From assembly GCA_045533955.1 (NCBI GenBank), contig JAZSIU010000051.1:1-43451 (forward strand): a DNA stretch of 43,451 nucleotides, in the 5' to 3' direction. Made by a program: the position numbers and the translations under genes. The notes under the pieces are model-generated. The model had not been told where the DNA came from. It ran no database searches and worked only from the letters and a program-made list of their open reading frames with translations. This document shows, piece by piece, positions 32,786-41,119 of the stretch. The stretch is from HGM04593 sp045533955. GTDB taxonomy: Bacteria > Bacteroidota > Bacteroidia > Bacteroidales > Bacteroidaceae. Every line of letters begins with the position of its first letter. Position 1 is the first letter of the stretch.

Positions 32786-33532
32786 ATGATTGAAAAGTAC
32801 AGCGCAGTAAAGCGCATTCCGAGTTTTGATGTTGATATGTCGGGAACATTGCGTCCGACATCTTTTTTGAATTTTGCACAAGAGGCCGCCAACGTACACG
32901 CCGATTATCTGGGCGTAGGGTACGACTCTATGCACATTACACGCAAGGCGTGGGTGCTGTCGAAGATGTACGTCATTTTCCACAAACTGCCCAAATGGCG
33001 CGAGCACATTAACCTGCAATCGTGGCACAAGGGAGCAAGCGGCTATCAGTTTTTCCGTGATTTTGTGGCGTTTGATAGCGAAGGTAAGGAGAAACTAATC
33101 TCGGCAACAACGTCGTGGTTGGTTATTGACATTGACGCGCGTCGTCTCTCGAAATATCCCGAGCTTGCCAATTGCGAGGAAAAATGTATCACCGAGGATG
33201 TAATTGCCGAGCCGGCCCCAAAGGTTGTAATGCCCAAAGAGGCCGCGCCTTTGCTTGTTATGAGCCACGCTGTGAATTATGCCGACCTTGATATGAACGC
33301 GCACGTAAACAACGTGAAATATACCGAGTGGGCAATGAATGCAATCGAGCTCGACGTTGTAAATTCGCGCCCCGTTAAGGAGCTTATAATAAACTTCAAC
33401 AACGAGGCAAAAGCAGGCGACACGGTCGAAATTTACCGCCACCGCGAGGATGCCGAGGATGGCTCAATAATATACATTATTGAGGGTCGCGTTGAGGGAA
33501 AGACCTCTTTTGTCGAGAAGCTCATTTTTTAA
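32786..33532 (+). CDS. acyl-ACP thioesterase (double hotdog)
   Basis: A 248-residue thioesterase of the FatA/FatB-like family that hydrolyses acyl-ACP and so sets fatty-acid chain length or releases free acid. Two hotdog domains are visible (about 1-140 and 155-248). In the second, D169-x-N171-x-H173 and E207 reproduce the spacing of the plant FatB catalytic set (D, N, H and E 34 residues after H). It has no signal peptide and acts in the cytosol. It ends 6 bp before a long bidirectional terminator. Confidence 0.93.
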   Translation: MIEKYSAVKRIPSFDVDMSGTLRPTSFLNFAQEAANVHADYLGVGYDSMHITRKAWVLSKMYVIFHKLPKWREHINLQSWHKGASGYQFFRDFVAFDSEGKEKLISATTSWLVIDIDARRLSKYPELANCEEKCITEDVIAEPAPKVVMPKEAAPLLVMSHAVNYADLDMNAHVNNVKYTEWAMNAIELDVVNSRPVKELIINFNNEAKAGDTVEIYRHREDAEDGSIIYIIEGRVEGKTSFVEKLIF

Positions 33533-33538
33533 GTCAGT

Positions 33539-33592
33539 ATAAAATATCGGTGGCCAATATAATTTTATCATTATTGGCCACCGATATTTTAT
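33539..33592. terminator. bidirectional terminator between convergent genes
   Basis: A perfect 21-bp stem (33539-33559 with 33572-33592, core ATCGGTGGCCAATA) with a 12-nt loop lies between the thioesterase stop and the stop of the minus-strand FNT gene. The stem ends are AT-rich, giving U-runs in both directions. Confidence 0.85.
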
Positions 33593-33620
33593 AGTCCCGC
33601 ACCACTAAACAGAGGCCTTT

Positions 33621-34205
33621 TTACTTTACAATAAAAAAGCGTGGAATATTACAGCCGATATAATTGCCAACGACAGCCATAATCCACGCTGCAAGCATCC
33701 ACAAATGGCACTCACCACCGTAAATTGCCGCAGCGTAATAGAAAATGTCGGCGACGCAGTGGGGCAGGCCGCACAAAATAAATGTCGGCACGCCAAAAAG
33801 CAGAGGCAGATAATTCTTCTGCTGTGCGCCATAGACGGCGAGCGTCATAATTATTCCCGTGCCTATGGCCGATATTAGAATATTAACGAGCGAGGCATCG
33901 TGGCGGCTTGTCATTATTTTGTCGAGTGTCGTTTGCAGCATCGGATTCTGAGCATATATGGTAAGGATTGCAGTCAAGAAACATCCGACGGCATTCATAA
34001 GGAGCATAGGCAGCAGAAGCCACTGTTCCTTTGGTGGCAGAAAGCCTGCTTTTCCGGTAAACAGTTGGGCCTTACACATTACCACGCACAATAGACCGAA
34101 GGCAAAGAGCACGGCTCCTGCAACGCCGCAGACATTCAGATAGGTAAGGCCACCGATACCAATGAGCAGCCCCGCAAATATTCCCGGTTTAATTATTGCC
34201 CTCAT
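33621..34205 (-). CDS. short formate/nitrite transporter family protein
   Basis: A 194-residue membrane protein with about six helices. FAFGLLCVVMCKAQLFTGKAG resembles the FNT stretch with the ELFTGN motif, and CGLPHCVADIFYY has the central pore histidine (H149) in the context seen in FocA (HSVANMF-like). FNT channels are normally 260-285 residues; this one has short loops and a reduced N-terminus. It could carry formate, nitrite, hydrosulfide or acetate; substrate is unknown. It lies 61 bp after the DUF1573 gene on the same strand. Confidence 0.75.
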   Translation of the reverse strand: MRAIIKPGIFAGLLIGIGGLTYLNVCGVAGAVLFAFGLLCVVMCKAQLFTGKAGFLPPKEQWLLLPMLLMNAVGCFLTAILTIYAQNPMLQTTLDKIMTSRHDASLVNILISAIGTGIIMTLAVYGAQQKNYLPLLFGVPTFILCGLPHCVADIFYYAAAIYGGECHLWMLAAWIMAVVGNYIGCNIPRFFIVK

Positions 34206-34266
34206 ATTTTTTTGTGTGTGTCATTCTGTATAATCCTTTGCCGTCAAAGGGCACTCTTTTGTATTT

Positions 34267-34698
34267 TTAATCCTCCTCGACCTCGATAACATCAACCGGC
34301 TGCTCCTTTGCGGGGAGCATTTTGCCCGTAATGTAAAGCCTTATCATCTCGTCCTTCGAGTTGTTGTGTATGGTGATGCTCTTGCGGAGGTTACCCGGAG
34401 CCTTGCGTCGGCCGTCGTATGTAACAAAGATAGTGTCGCTGCAGCCCGGCTTTATTGCCTCCTCGGGAACCTGCGGCACGGTGCATCCGCACGATGCAAA
34501 TGCCTGATGAATGTAAAGGTCGGCCTCGCCCGTGTTTGTAAATACAAAATAGCATTTTCTTATGGCATCATTGGCGGGGAATGTGCCGATGTTGACAATC
34601 TTTTTCTCGAATGTCATTATGGGGTGTTTGCCCGATTTTTGCGCGTCGGCTGTTGTTGCTGCGATTATTGCGAGCAGCGTAAAAATTATTTTCTTCAT
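34267..34698 (-). CDS. DUF1573 family periplasmic protein
   Basis: A 143-residue exported protein: a signal peptide covers residues 1-19 (ADAQ end), followed by a single immunoglobulin-like beta sandwich of the DUF1573 family. The hallmark ASCGCTVP (C70, C72) is intact. No lipobox is present. The C-terminus is strongly acidic (DVIEVEED). The role of the family is unknown. It has its own promoter in the gap after relA and may be co-transcribed with the FNT gene. Confidence 0.9.
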   Translation of the reverse strand: MKKIIFTLLAIIAATTADAQKSGKHPIMTFEKKIVNIGTFPANDAIRKCYFVFTNTGEADLYIHQAFASCGCTVPQVPEEAIKPGCSDTIFVTYDGRRKAPGNLRKSITIHNNSKDEMIRLYITGKMLPAKEQPVDVIEVEED

Positions 34699-34743
34699 TT
34701 TGTGTATTTTATTATAGTCTGTTAAATATCTTCACATTTATTG

Positions 34744-34774
34744 CAAATGTATAAATTTTCGGGATGAATATAAA
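34744..34774 (-). promoter_or_regulatory. promoter of the DUF1573 gene
   Basis: On the minus strand TTTA (plus 34771-34774) and TACATTTG (plus 34744-34751) are 19 bp apart. The box lies in the 94-bp gap after the relA stop, 45 bp ahead of the start codon. Confidence 0.5.
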
Positions 34775-34792
34775 CACTGTTTGCTTGGTTAT

Positions 34793-37003
34793 TTACACGC
34801 GGCGCACCTGTTTTACACCTTTTATATTCTCTATTTTTGCTATCAGCTTGTTGAGCTTTGAATTTTCGCCAATCATAAGCGTCAGCGTGCCCGAGAAGAG
34901 TGTGTCGTGCGACTCAATATTTATTCCGCGCATAACTACATCTTTCTCTTGTGTTATGAGCGAGGTGATATTGTTTACTATCCCAATGTCGTCGTGTCCC
35001 ACGATGCGCAGCACAACCTGAAAGAGTGTCTTTCCGCCCATTGTGTCGCTCCAGCGGGCCTCAATCACTCGGTAGGGGTAGCGCTCGCGCAGCTGACGGG
35101 CGTTGCTGCAGTCTGTTCGGTGGATTGAAATTCCGCCCGTGATTGTTACGAAGCCGAAAATCTCGTCGCCAAAGATTGGGGCGCAACATTTCGATAGTTT
35201 GTAGTCTATTCCCTTTAGATTGCGCTCAATGACAAGCACGTCGCTGCGTCCCACGCTCTCTTTGTCGGGTTGCAGGGTAAAATCTTGGGCACTGACGGTA
35301 TTTTCGCCCGTCTCGGGGTTGACGATGGCATTGTAGTGCTTGAAAATATCGGCAACGTCGATGCCGCCCTCGGCCACACGCTGATAAAAGTCGCTCAGAC
35401 GTTTGTAACCCATCTTGCGGCTCAGCTGGTCCATCACGGCCTCGTCGTACTCGGTCTTGTGGTTCTTGAATTTGCGTATGAGCATCTCGCGTGCTACGTC
35501 GGCCTGTCGTGCGGTGAGGTCTTTAAGCGCCTGACGTATCTTGGCTCGTGCGCGTCCGGTCTTTGCAATGGAGAGCCACGCTTGTTTGGGTGTCTGGCTG
35601 TTCGAGGTTATAATTTCTACTTGGTCGCCGTTGCTCAGTGTGTGGCGTATGGGGACGTTGCGTCCGTTCACAAGAGCTCCCGTGCAACGGCTGCCGACGC
35701 CCGTGTGTACGCAGAATGCAAAGTCGAGTATCGTGGCGCCTTTTGTCAGACGATAAAGGTCGCCTTTGGGGCTGAATACAAAAATCTCGTCCTTGTAGAG
35801 TTCCATTTTGAATTTATTCTCACTGACGTCCTCCTCGCTCAGATGTTCGAGCGTGTCGCGGATGGAGGCAAGCAGATTGTCGAGCCCTTTCTCGCTCTTG
35901 ATACCTTTATAACGCCAATGGGCTGCAAGGCCGTGCTCGGCAACGGCGTCCATACGTTCGGTGCGTATCTGTACCTCGACCCAGCGGCCCTCGGGGCCTA
36001 TCACCGTCGTGTGTAGCGACTCGTAGCCATTGCTCTTGGGCACCGACAGCCAGTCGCGCAGACGGTTGGGGTTGGGCGTGTACATATCCGTTACTATCGA
36101 ATATACCTGCCAACATTCGCTCTTTTCGTTCTGCGGCTCGCTGTCAATTATTATTCTAATGGCAAAAAGGTCGTATATATTTTCGAAGGGCAGTTTCTGA
36201 CGCTTCATTTTTTGCCATATTGAGTTTATAGACTTTGTGCGGCCTTTTATGCGGTATTTTATGTGCGGATTTTTGCGCAGCGCCGTCTCAATGGGACGAA
36301 TGAATGAATTCATATAACCCTCGAGCGAGGCTGCCGTCTCTTGCAGTTTACGGCTGAGCTCGGCGTAAATGTCGGGCTCGGTGTAACGGAGCGATAAGTC
36401 CTCCATTTCGGATTTTAGCTTGTAGAAGCCTAATTTGTGAGCAAGGGGAATATATAGCTTCGAGGCTTCGGCTGCTACTTGTCGGCGTCCGGCATCGTCG
36501 CCCGAGCCAAACAAACGACGCAGAAGCACCAGACGGCTGGCTATCATAATGAGTATTATGCGCATATCATTGGCAAACGAGAGGAGCAGATTGCGGAAAT
36601 TCTCGCTCTCGATGGTGGGACTTTTGGCATAGAGGCTGTTAATCTGAGTGAGATTAGTGAGCATACGTGCCACATTCTCGCCCATACGCTCTTTTACCTC
36701 GTCGATGCTGATTACCTGCTGCTGCACGCATCTGTTGAGCAGTATGCTGAGGAGAATCTCTCGGTGCAGACCAATCTCTTGCCCCACGAGGGCTGCCGTC
36801 TGTATATCGAGCACCACAGGGTGGAACCCGAAATTATCGCGTTGAATCTTACCGGCCTCGGCCGTCCTTAAAATAGCCTGCTTGACGAAGCGATAATCGC
36901 TCCGTGGCAGACGCCCTTCGGCATTTTTACGCAGTTGCCTGCAGAAATTAAGTATCTCTTGTCGCTCGTCGGGCGTGAGAGTAATTATACTGTGTTGTGT
37001 CAT
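34793..37003 (-). CDS. relA: RelA-type (p)ppGpp synthetase with degenerate hydrolase domain
   Basis: A 736-residue RelA/SpoT homologue. The N-terminal hydrolase domain has lost its metal-binding residues: the family's HD..ED reads N90-R91..Q94-Q95, and the later DRL Asp is S156. H61 remains. The synthetase domain is intact: KGRTKSINSIWQKM (253-266), D278, Y327 in SNGYESLH and E343 in VEVQIRT. A TGS domain (about 403-466) and a C-terminal ACT domain (about 660-736) follow. I infer an enzyme that makes but does not degrade (p)ppGpp, with a second SpoT-like protein elsewhere. A TATCTTCG box lies at plus 37022-37029. Confidence 0.95.
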   Translation of the reverse strand: MTQHSIITLTPDERQEILNFCRQLRKNAEGRLPRSDYRFVKQAILRTAEAGKIQRDNFGFHPVVLDIQTAALVGQEIGLHREILLSILLNRCVQQQVISIDEVKERMGENVARMLTNLTQINSLYAKSPTIESENFRNLLLSFANDMRIILIMIASRLVLLRRLFGSGDDAGRRQVAAEASKLYIPLAHKLGFYKLKSEMEDLSLRYTEPDIYAELSRKLQETAASLEGYMNSFIRPIETALRKNPHIKYRIKGRTKSINSIWQKMKRQKLPFENIYDLFAIRIIIDSEPQNEKSECWQVYSIVTDMYTPNPNRLRDWLSVPKSNGYESLHTTVIGPEGRWVEVQIRTERMDAVAEHGLAAHWRYKGIKSEKGLDNLLASIRDTLEHLSEEDVSENKFKMELYKDEIFVFSPKGDLYRLTKGATILDFAFCVHTGVGSRCTGALVNGRNVPIRHTLSNGDQVEIITSNSQTPKQAWLSIAKTGRARAKIRQALKDLTARQADVAREMLIRKFKNHKTEYDEAVMDQLSRKMGYKRLSDFYQRVAEGGIDVADIFKHYNAIVNPETGENTVSAQDFTLQPDKESVGRSDVLVIERNLKGIDYKLSKCCAPIFGDEIFGFVTITGGISIHRTDCSNARQLRERYPYRVIEARWSDTMGGKTLFQVVLRIVGHDDIGIVNNITSLITQEKDVVMRGINIESHDTLFSGTLTLMIGENSKLNKLIAKIENIKGVKQVRRV

Positions 37004-37021
37004 TGTTCCTATTTTATTACG

Positions 37022-37029
37022 CGAAGATA
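37022..37029 (-). promoter_or_regulatory. relA: candidate -7 box of relA
   Basis: TATCTTCG on the minus strand, 18 bp ahead of the relA ATG. I do not see a good TTTG at the -33 position. Confidence 0.4.
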
Positions 37030-37083
37030 CATCAACAATCTTTATTTTTTTTCTTATTTATGATAATTTTAGAATTTTATTCC

Positions 37084-37091
37084 TATTTTTG
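37084..37091 (+). promoter_or_regulatory. candidate -7 box of the DUF4301 gene
   Basis: TATTTTTG followed by C at 37084-37092 fits TAnnTTTG. A TTTA at 37057-37060 is 23 bp upstream, a little too far for a good -33 element. The leader would be about 85 nt. Confidence 0.45.
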
Positions 37092-37183
37092 CCATAAATA
37101 GCGATAAATGCATCGGGAACAAGGCAAATACCGTCTCCCTACAAAAAAAAGCACATATAAACCAAACTCTAAACTATACCGCT

Positions 37184-38707
37184 ATGAATATTAGCACAGC
37201 CGACAAGGCGTTACTCATCAAAAAAGGAATCTCGGAGGAGCAACTCGCCGAGCAGTTAAAAACATTCAAGACAGGCTTCCCCTTTCTGAAAATTGAGGCA
37301 GCTGCCACCCCCGAGAGAGGTATTCTGTGTCCCTCGGACGAAGAGGTTAGTGGCTACATACAAAAGTGGGGCGCATTCTGTGCCGATGGCCACAGCGTGC
37401 TTAAATTTGTTCCCGCATCGGGCGCAGCCAGCCGTATGTTCAAAGACCTCTTCTCGTTCCTCGGTGCCGACTACAATGTGCCCACAAACGATTTTGAGAA
37501 GAAATTCTTCGACAACATCGAGAAATTCGCCTTCTATGGCGACCTTGACGCCGCCTGCCAAAAGAACCACTCGGCAACAATTACACAGCTCATTGCCGAT
37601 GGAAAATACAAAGAGGTAGTTGCCAACCTTCTGGGCGAGGCCGGACTAAACTACGGAGCGTTGCCCAAAGGCGTGCTTAAATTCCACAATTACAGCGAGC
37701 AGGCCGCACGCACCGCACTCGAGGAGCATCTTGTCGAGGGCGCCCTGTATGCATCGGCCGACGGCAAGGTACGACTGCACTTTACCGTATCAACCGACCA
37801 CCGCACACTCTTCGAGACACTCGTGGCACAGTGTAAGCCCGTTTATGAGGCAAAATTCGGTGTCGAATACGACATTACCTTCAGCGAGCAGAAGCCCAGC
37901 ACCGACACCGTTGCCGCTGACGCCAACAACGAGCCCTTCCGCGAGGAGAATGGCGAGCTTTTGTTCCGTCCCGGAGGCCACGGCGCCCTAATCGAGAACC
38001 TCAACGACATTGACGCCGACATTATCTTCATAAAAAACATAGACAACGTGGTTCCCGACCGTCTGAAAGACGACACCGTTACCTACAAGAAACTGCTTGC
38101 CGGAATCCTTGTATCGCTTCAAGAGAAGGCATTCGAGTATCTGCGTCTCATCGACAGCGGGAAATACACCCACGAGCAGATTGAGGAGATGATTCGCTTC
38201 GTACAGCAGAATCTGCAATGCCGCCACGAAGAGATTAAGCATATGGAGGATTGCGAGCTTGTGCTCTACCTGCGCAAGAAACTCAACCGTCCGATGCGCG
38301 TCTGTGGAATGGTCAAGAACGTTGGCGAGCCCGGCGGAGGCCCCTTCTTTGCCTGCAACCCCGACGGCTCAGTATCGTTGCAGATACTCGAGAGCTCACA
38401 GATTGATATGAGCAACGCCGCATCAAAGTCGATGTTCGAAAATGGCACACACTTTAACCCCGTTGACCTTGTCTGCGCCGTTAAAGGCTATAAGGGCGAG
38501 AAATTCGACCTCCCCGCATTCGTTGACAAGAACACAGGATTCATTTCGCACAAGTCGAAGAGCGGCCGCGAGCTCAAGGCAATGGAGCTTCCCGGATTGT
38601 GGAATGGAGCAATGAGCGATTGGTGTACGGTATTTGTCGAGGTACCCCTCATCACATTCAACCCCGTTAAGACCGTGAACGACCTTCTGCGCGACGTTCA
38701 TCAATAA
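37184..38707 (+). CDS. DUF4301 family protein, nucleotidyltransferase-like
   Basis: A 507-residue cytosolic protein of the DUF4301 family, found mainly in Bacteroidota. KFVPASGAASRMFK (residues 74-87) looks like the nucleotide-binding loop of sugar-phosphate nucleotidyltransferases (G.G.R...K), and RPGGHGALIENLNDI (262-276), followed by IKNIDNV, recalls the PGGHG and N.DN segments of UDP-sugar pyrophosphorylases. On that likeness I suggest a nucleotidyltransferase fold, which is inference. No signal peptide or membrane helix. Single-gene unit between a divergent relA and a terminator. Confidence 0.88.
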   Translation: MNISTADKALLIKKGISEEQLAEQLKTFKTGFPFLKIEAAATPERGILCPSDEEVSGYIQKWGAFCADGHSVLKFVPASGAASRMFKDLFSFLGADYNVPTNDFEKKFFDNIEKFAFYGDLDAACQKNHSATITQLIADGKYKEVVANLLGEAGLNYGALPKGVLKFHNYSEQAARTALEEHLVEGALYASADGKVRLHFTVSTDHRTLFETLVAQCKPVYEAKFGVEYDITFSEQKPSTDTVAADANNEPFREENGELLFRPGGHGALIENLNDIDADIIFIKNIDNVVPDRLKDDTVTYKKLLAGILVSLQEKAFEYLRLIDSGKYTHEQIEEMIRFVQQNLQCRHEEIKHMEDCELVLYLRKKLNRPMRVCGMVKNVGEPGGGPFFACNPDGSVSLQILESSQIDMSNAASKSMFENGTHFNPVDLVCAVKGYKGEKFDLPAFVDKNTGFISHKSKSGRELKAMELPGLWNGAMSDWCTVFVEVPLITFNPVKTVNDLLRDVHQ

Positions 38708-38725
38708 GCAATAATTTTCTTGACT

Positions 38726-38771
38726 AAAAAGTGCCGTGTCTCTTGTTTTTTGTGAGACACGGCAATTTTTT
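38726..38771. terminator. bidirectional terminator between DUF4301 and ALDH genes
   Basis: TGCCGTGTCTC (38732-38742) pairs with GAGACACGGCA (38754-38764) with an A-run before and T-run after, between the convergent stops at 38707 and 38791. Confidence 0.87.
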
Positions 38772-38790
38772 AATGCTATAATATTCTTGC

Positions 38791-40176
38791 TTACAGCAAT
38801 TTTTTCACAAGCTCGAACATTTTATAAGGCATATAGCGGAACGGAAGGTCGAAGAGAGTAGGGGTAACGACCACCGAGCGACGATGCGAGAAGGCCACGA
38901 AGCTATCGTAGCCGTGGTAACGTCCCATTCCCGAATTTCCCACACCGCCAAATGGAATATTCTCGTTGGCAATGTGCATAATCGTGTCGTTTATGCAGGC
39001 GCCGCCCGAAGAGACGTGCTTCAGCACATCGTAACCATCATCCACCTTACCAAAATAGTACAGCGCCAAAGGTTTTTCGCGTCTGCGGATAAAATCGAGC
39101 GCCTCGCGTCGCTTGTCAAAGGTTATCATCGGCAGTACAGGGCCGAAAATCTCCTCTTGCATAACAGCGGCATCGGGGCTGACATTATCCAAGAGTGTGG
39201 GCTCGATGTAACGCTGCGAGGCATCCACTGCGCCTCCGAGCACAATATCGCCATCCTTCAGATAGCCCGCAACGCGCTCAAATGCCCGCTCGTTGACCAT
39301 ACGCACATAGTGGCGGCTCATCTGAATATCCTTGCCGTGCAGTCGGTGAAGTTCCTCTTTGAACGCCTCGACGAAGCGGATCTTCAGCGTGTGGTGTATG
39401 AGCAGATAATCGGGGGCGATACAGGTCTGTCCCGCGTTTAGGGTTTTTCCCCACGCAATGCGTCGCGCTGCAATTTTTATGTCGGCGTATTTATCCACTA
39501 TGCAGGGACTTTTTCCACCAAGCTCAAGCACTACGGGCGTAAGATTTTTTGATGCAGCCTGCATTACCTTGCGGCCCAGCGAGGGGCTCCCGGTAAAGAA
39601 GATAATATCGTGTCGCAGTTCCAGCAGGCAGCTGTTTACCTCGCGGTTACCCTGCACAACGGCAATGTAGTTGGGCTTAAAAGTGTGGCTTATCATCTGT
39701 TGCAGCACCGCCGAGACGGCAGGCACGTAGGGCGAGGGCTTTAGGATGGCGGTACATCCGGCCGATATTGCGCCCACAAGCGGATTGAGCAGCAGCTGCA
39801 CGGGGTAATTCCACGGAGCAATGATAAGGGCGCCGCCCAGAGGCTCGTGCACGATGCTACTGCGCGAGGGCATCATCTTGAGCGGGGTGGGGACACCGAC
39901 GGGCTTCATCCATCGTCCCAGATTCTGTCTGTGGTTCTTTATCTCTCCCTCCACGATGCTAAGCTCGGTCATAATGGCCTCTTCCTCGCTCTTGTGCAGG
40001 TCGTTCCACAGAGCGGTGAGCAGCGGGCGTTCCCACTGCTTTAGCGCTTTTAAGAGTTTCTCTAACTGCTTTTTGCGAAATTTATAATCGAGTGTTGCAC
40101 CCGTCGAGAAAAACTTCTGTTGCGAGGAGTGAATCTTTTCAATCTCGCTGTGCGGGGTATTTTCTATGCTCATCAT
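38791..40176 (-). CDS. aldehyde dehydrogenase, ALDH3-like
   Basis: A 461-residue NAD(P)-dependent aldehyde dehydrogenase. The active-site thiol is C252 in NAGQTCIAPDY and the general base E218 in LELGGKSP, 34 residues apart as in ALDH3/fatty aldehyde dehydrogenases; the short length also fits ALDH3. No membrane anchor is obvious, although the C-terminus is amphipathic (FELVKKLL). Its start overlaps the stop of the upstream SDR gene by four bases, so the pair is translated together and may oxidise an alcohol through its aldehyde to the acid. Substrate unknown. Confidence 0.93.
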   Translation of the reverse strand: MMSIENTPHSEIEKIHSSQQKFFSTGATLDYKFRKKQLEKLLKALKQWERPLLTALWNDLHKSEEEAIMTELSIVEGEIKNHRQNLGRWMKPVGVPTPLKMMPSRSSIVHEPLGGALIIAPWNYPVQLLLNPLVGAISAGCTAILKPSPYVPAVSAVLQQMISHTFKPNYIAVVQGNREVNSCLLELRHDIIFFTGSPSLGRKVMQAASKNLTPVVLELGGKSPCIVDKYADIKIAARRIAWGKTLNAGQTCIAPDYLLIHHTLKIRFVEAFKEELHRLHGKDIQMSRHYVRMVNERAFERVAGYLKDGDIVLGGAVDASQRYIEPTLLDNVSPDAAVMQEEIFGPVLPMITFDKRREALDFIRRREKPLALYYFGKVDDGYDVLKHVSSGGACINDTIMHIANENIPFGGVGNSGMGRYHGYDSFVAFSHRRSVVVTPTLFDLPFRYMPYKMFELVKKLL

Positions 40177-40982
40177 TTTCGTCCGGTAAAATTATCCATT
40201 GCGTGAAAAATTCCAACTACCTCGCCAAAGATATAATCAAAAATCGAGGTGGGCAAAATTGCTTGACAGAAACGTATAAAGTGGTAACCGAACGGCAGAC
40301 CTTTGAAGTTTCTGTTGTTCTCGATGGCCGCGATTATCTTGCGCGCAGTGGGCTCGGGCTTTAGAATAGGGAAGATGCGCGACTTTACGCCGTCGAACAT
40401 TCCCGTGTTTATAAAATAAGGTGCGATGGTCGTAAAGCGCACCTTGCTTTTCATCTGTTTGAGCTCGATGCGCACCGAGTCGCTCCAGCCAATCACAGCC
40501 CATTTGCTTGCCGCATAGACCGACATTTTAGGGTTGGCCAACATTCCCGCAGCCGATGCAATGTTGCACACGTGTCCGCTGTCGCGCGCCACCATTTCGG
40601 GCAGCACCAACGAGGCGAGTATCATCGGCGCCACCGAATTTATCTGCATCGTGCGCTCTATATTGCCAATCGTCTCCTTGTCGAATGTGTTGTTTCCGGC
40701 TACAATCCCGGCATTATTTATGAGAATGTCAATATTGCCACACTCCCAACGCGTACGCTTATAAAACTCTTGTACGGCTGCCGTGTCGCTAATATCAACC
40801 TTGTATCCTTTTATGTTTCCAAGGCCGCGCAACTCGTCGATGGTGCTGTTTATGCCTTGTTCGTTAATGTCCCAAATAATCAATTGACGCGCACCCTTCT
40901 CAAGCACGATGCGTCCCATAATACGTCCAATTCCCGATGCGCCACCCGTGATGAGCACCGTTGAACCCTTAATCTTTGTCAT
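40173..40982 (-). CDS. short-chain dehydrogenase/reductase
   Basis: A 269-residue classical SDR. TGGASGIG (12-19) is the dinucleotide loop, D38 at the end of the second strand favours NAD(H), NNAG is at 89-92, and the catalytic set is S143, Y156 and K160 in YAASK. The C-terminal ~60 residues are hydrophobic and basic and may touch the membrane, as in DHRS/retinol-dehydrogenase-like members. It overlaps the downstream ALDH gene by four bases, suggesting consecutive steps. Confidence 0.93.
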   Translation of the reverse strand: MTKIKGSTVLITGGASGIGRIMGRIVLEKGARQLIIWDINEQGINSTIDELRGLGNIKGYKVDISDTAAVQEFYKRTRWECGNIDILINNAGIVAGNNTFDKETIGNIERTMQINSVAPMILASLVLPEMVARDSGHVCNIASAAGMLANPKMSVYAASKWAVIGWSDSVRIELKQMKSKVRFTTIAPYFINTGMFDGVKSRIFPILKPEPTARKIIAAIENNRNFKGLPFGYHFIRFCQAILPTSIFDYIFGEVVGIFHAMDNFTGRK

Positions 40983-41028
40983 ATTTTCAAAACCTCTTAA
41001 AATAAATAATAAACACTCTAAACGGCGA

Positions 41029-41036
41029 CAAAATTA
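41029..41036 (-). promoter_or_regulatory. candidate -7 box of SDR-ALDH
   Basis: TAATTTTG on the minus strand (plus 41029-41036), 47 bp ahead of the SDR start. No clear -33 element was found. Confidence 0.3.
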
Positions 41037-41119
41037 CACCAAAAAGAGTAATTGCGTAATTTATTTTTGCACAATTACACACGCTTTGTGCAAAAAATGT
41101 TAAAAATTTCCGATTATTA

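Noticed and set aside
35270..36016. 248-codon plus-strand ORF
   Set aside because: Antisense to relA, covering its intact synthetase and TGS domains; no recognisable domain.
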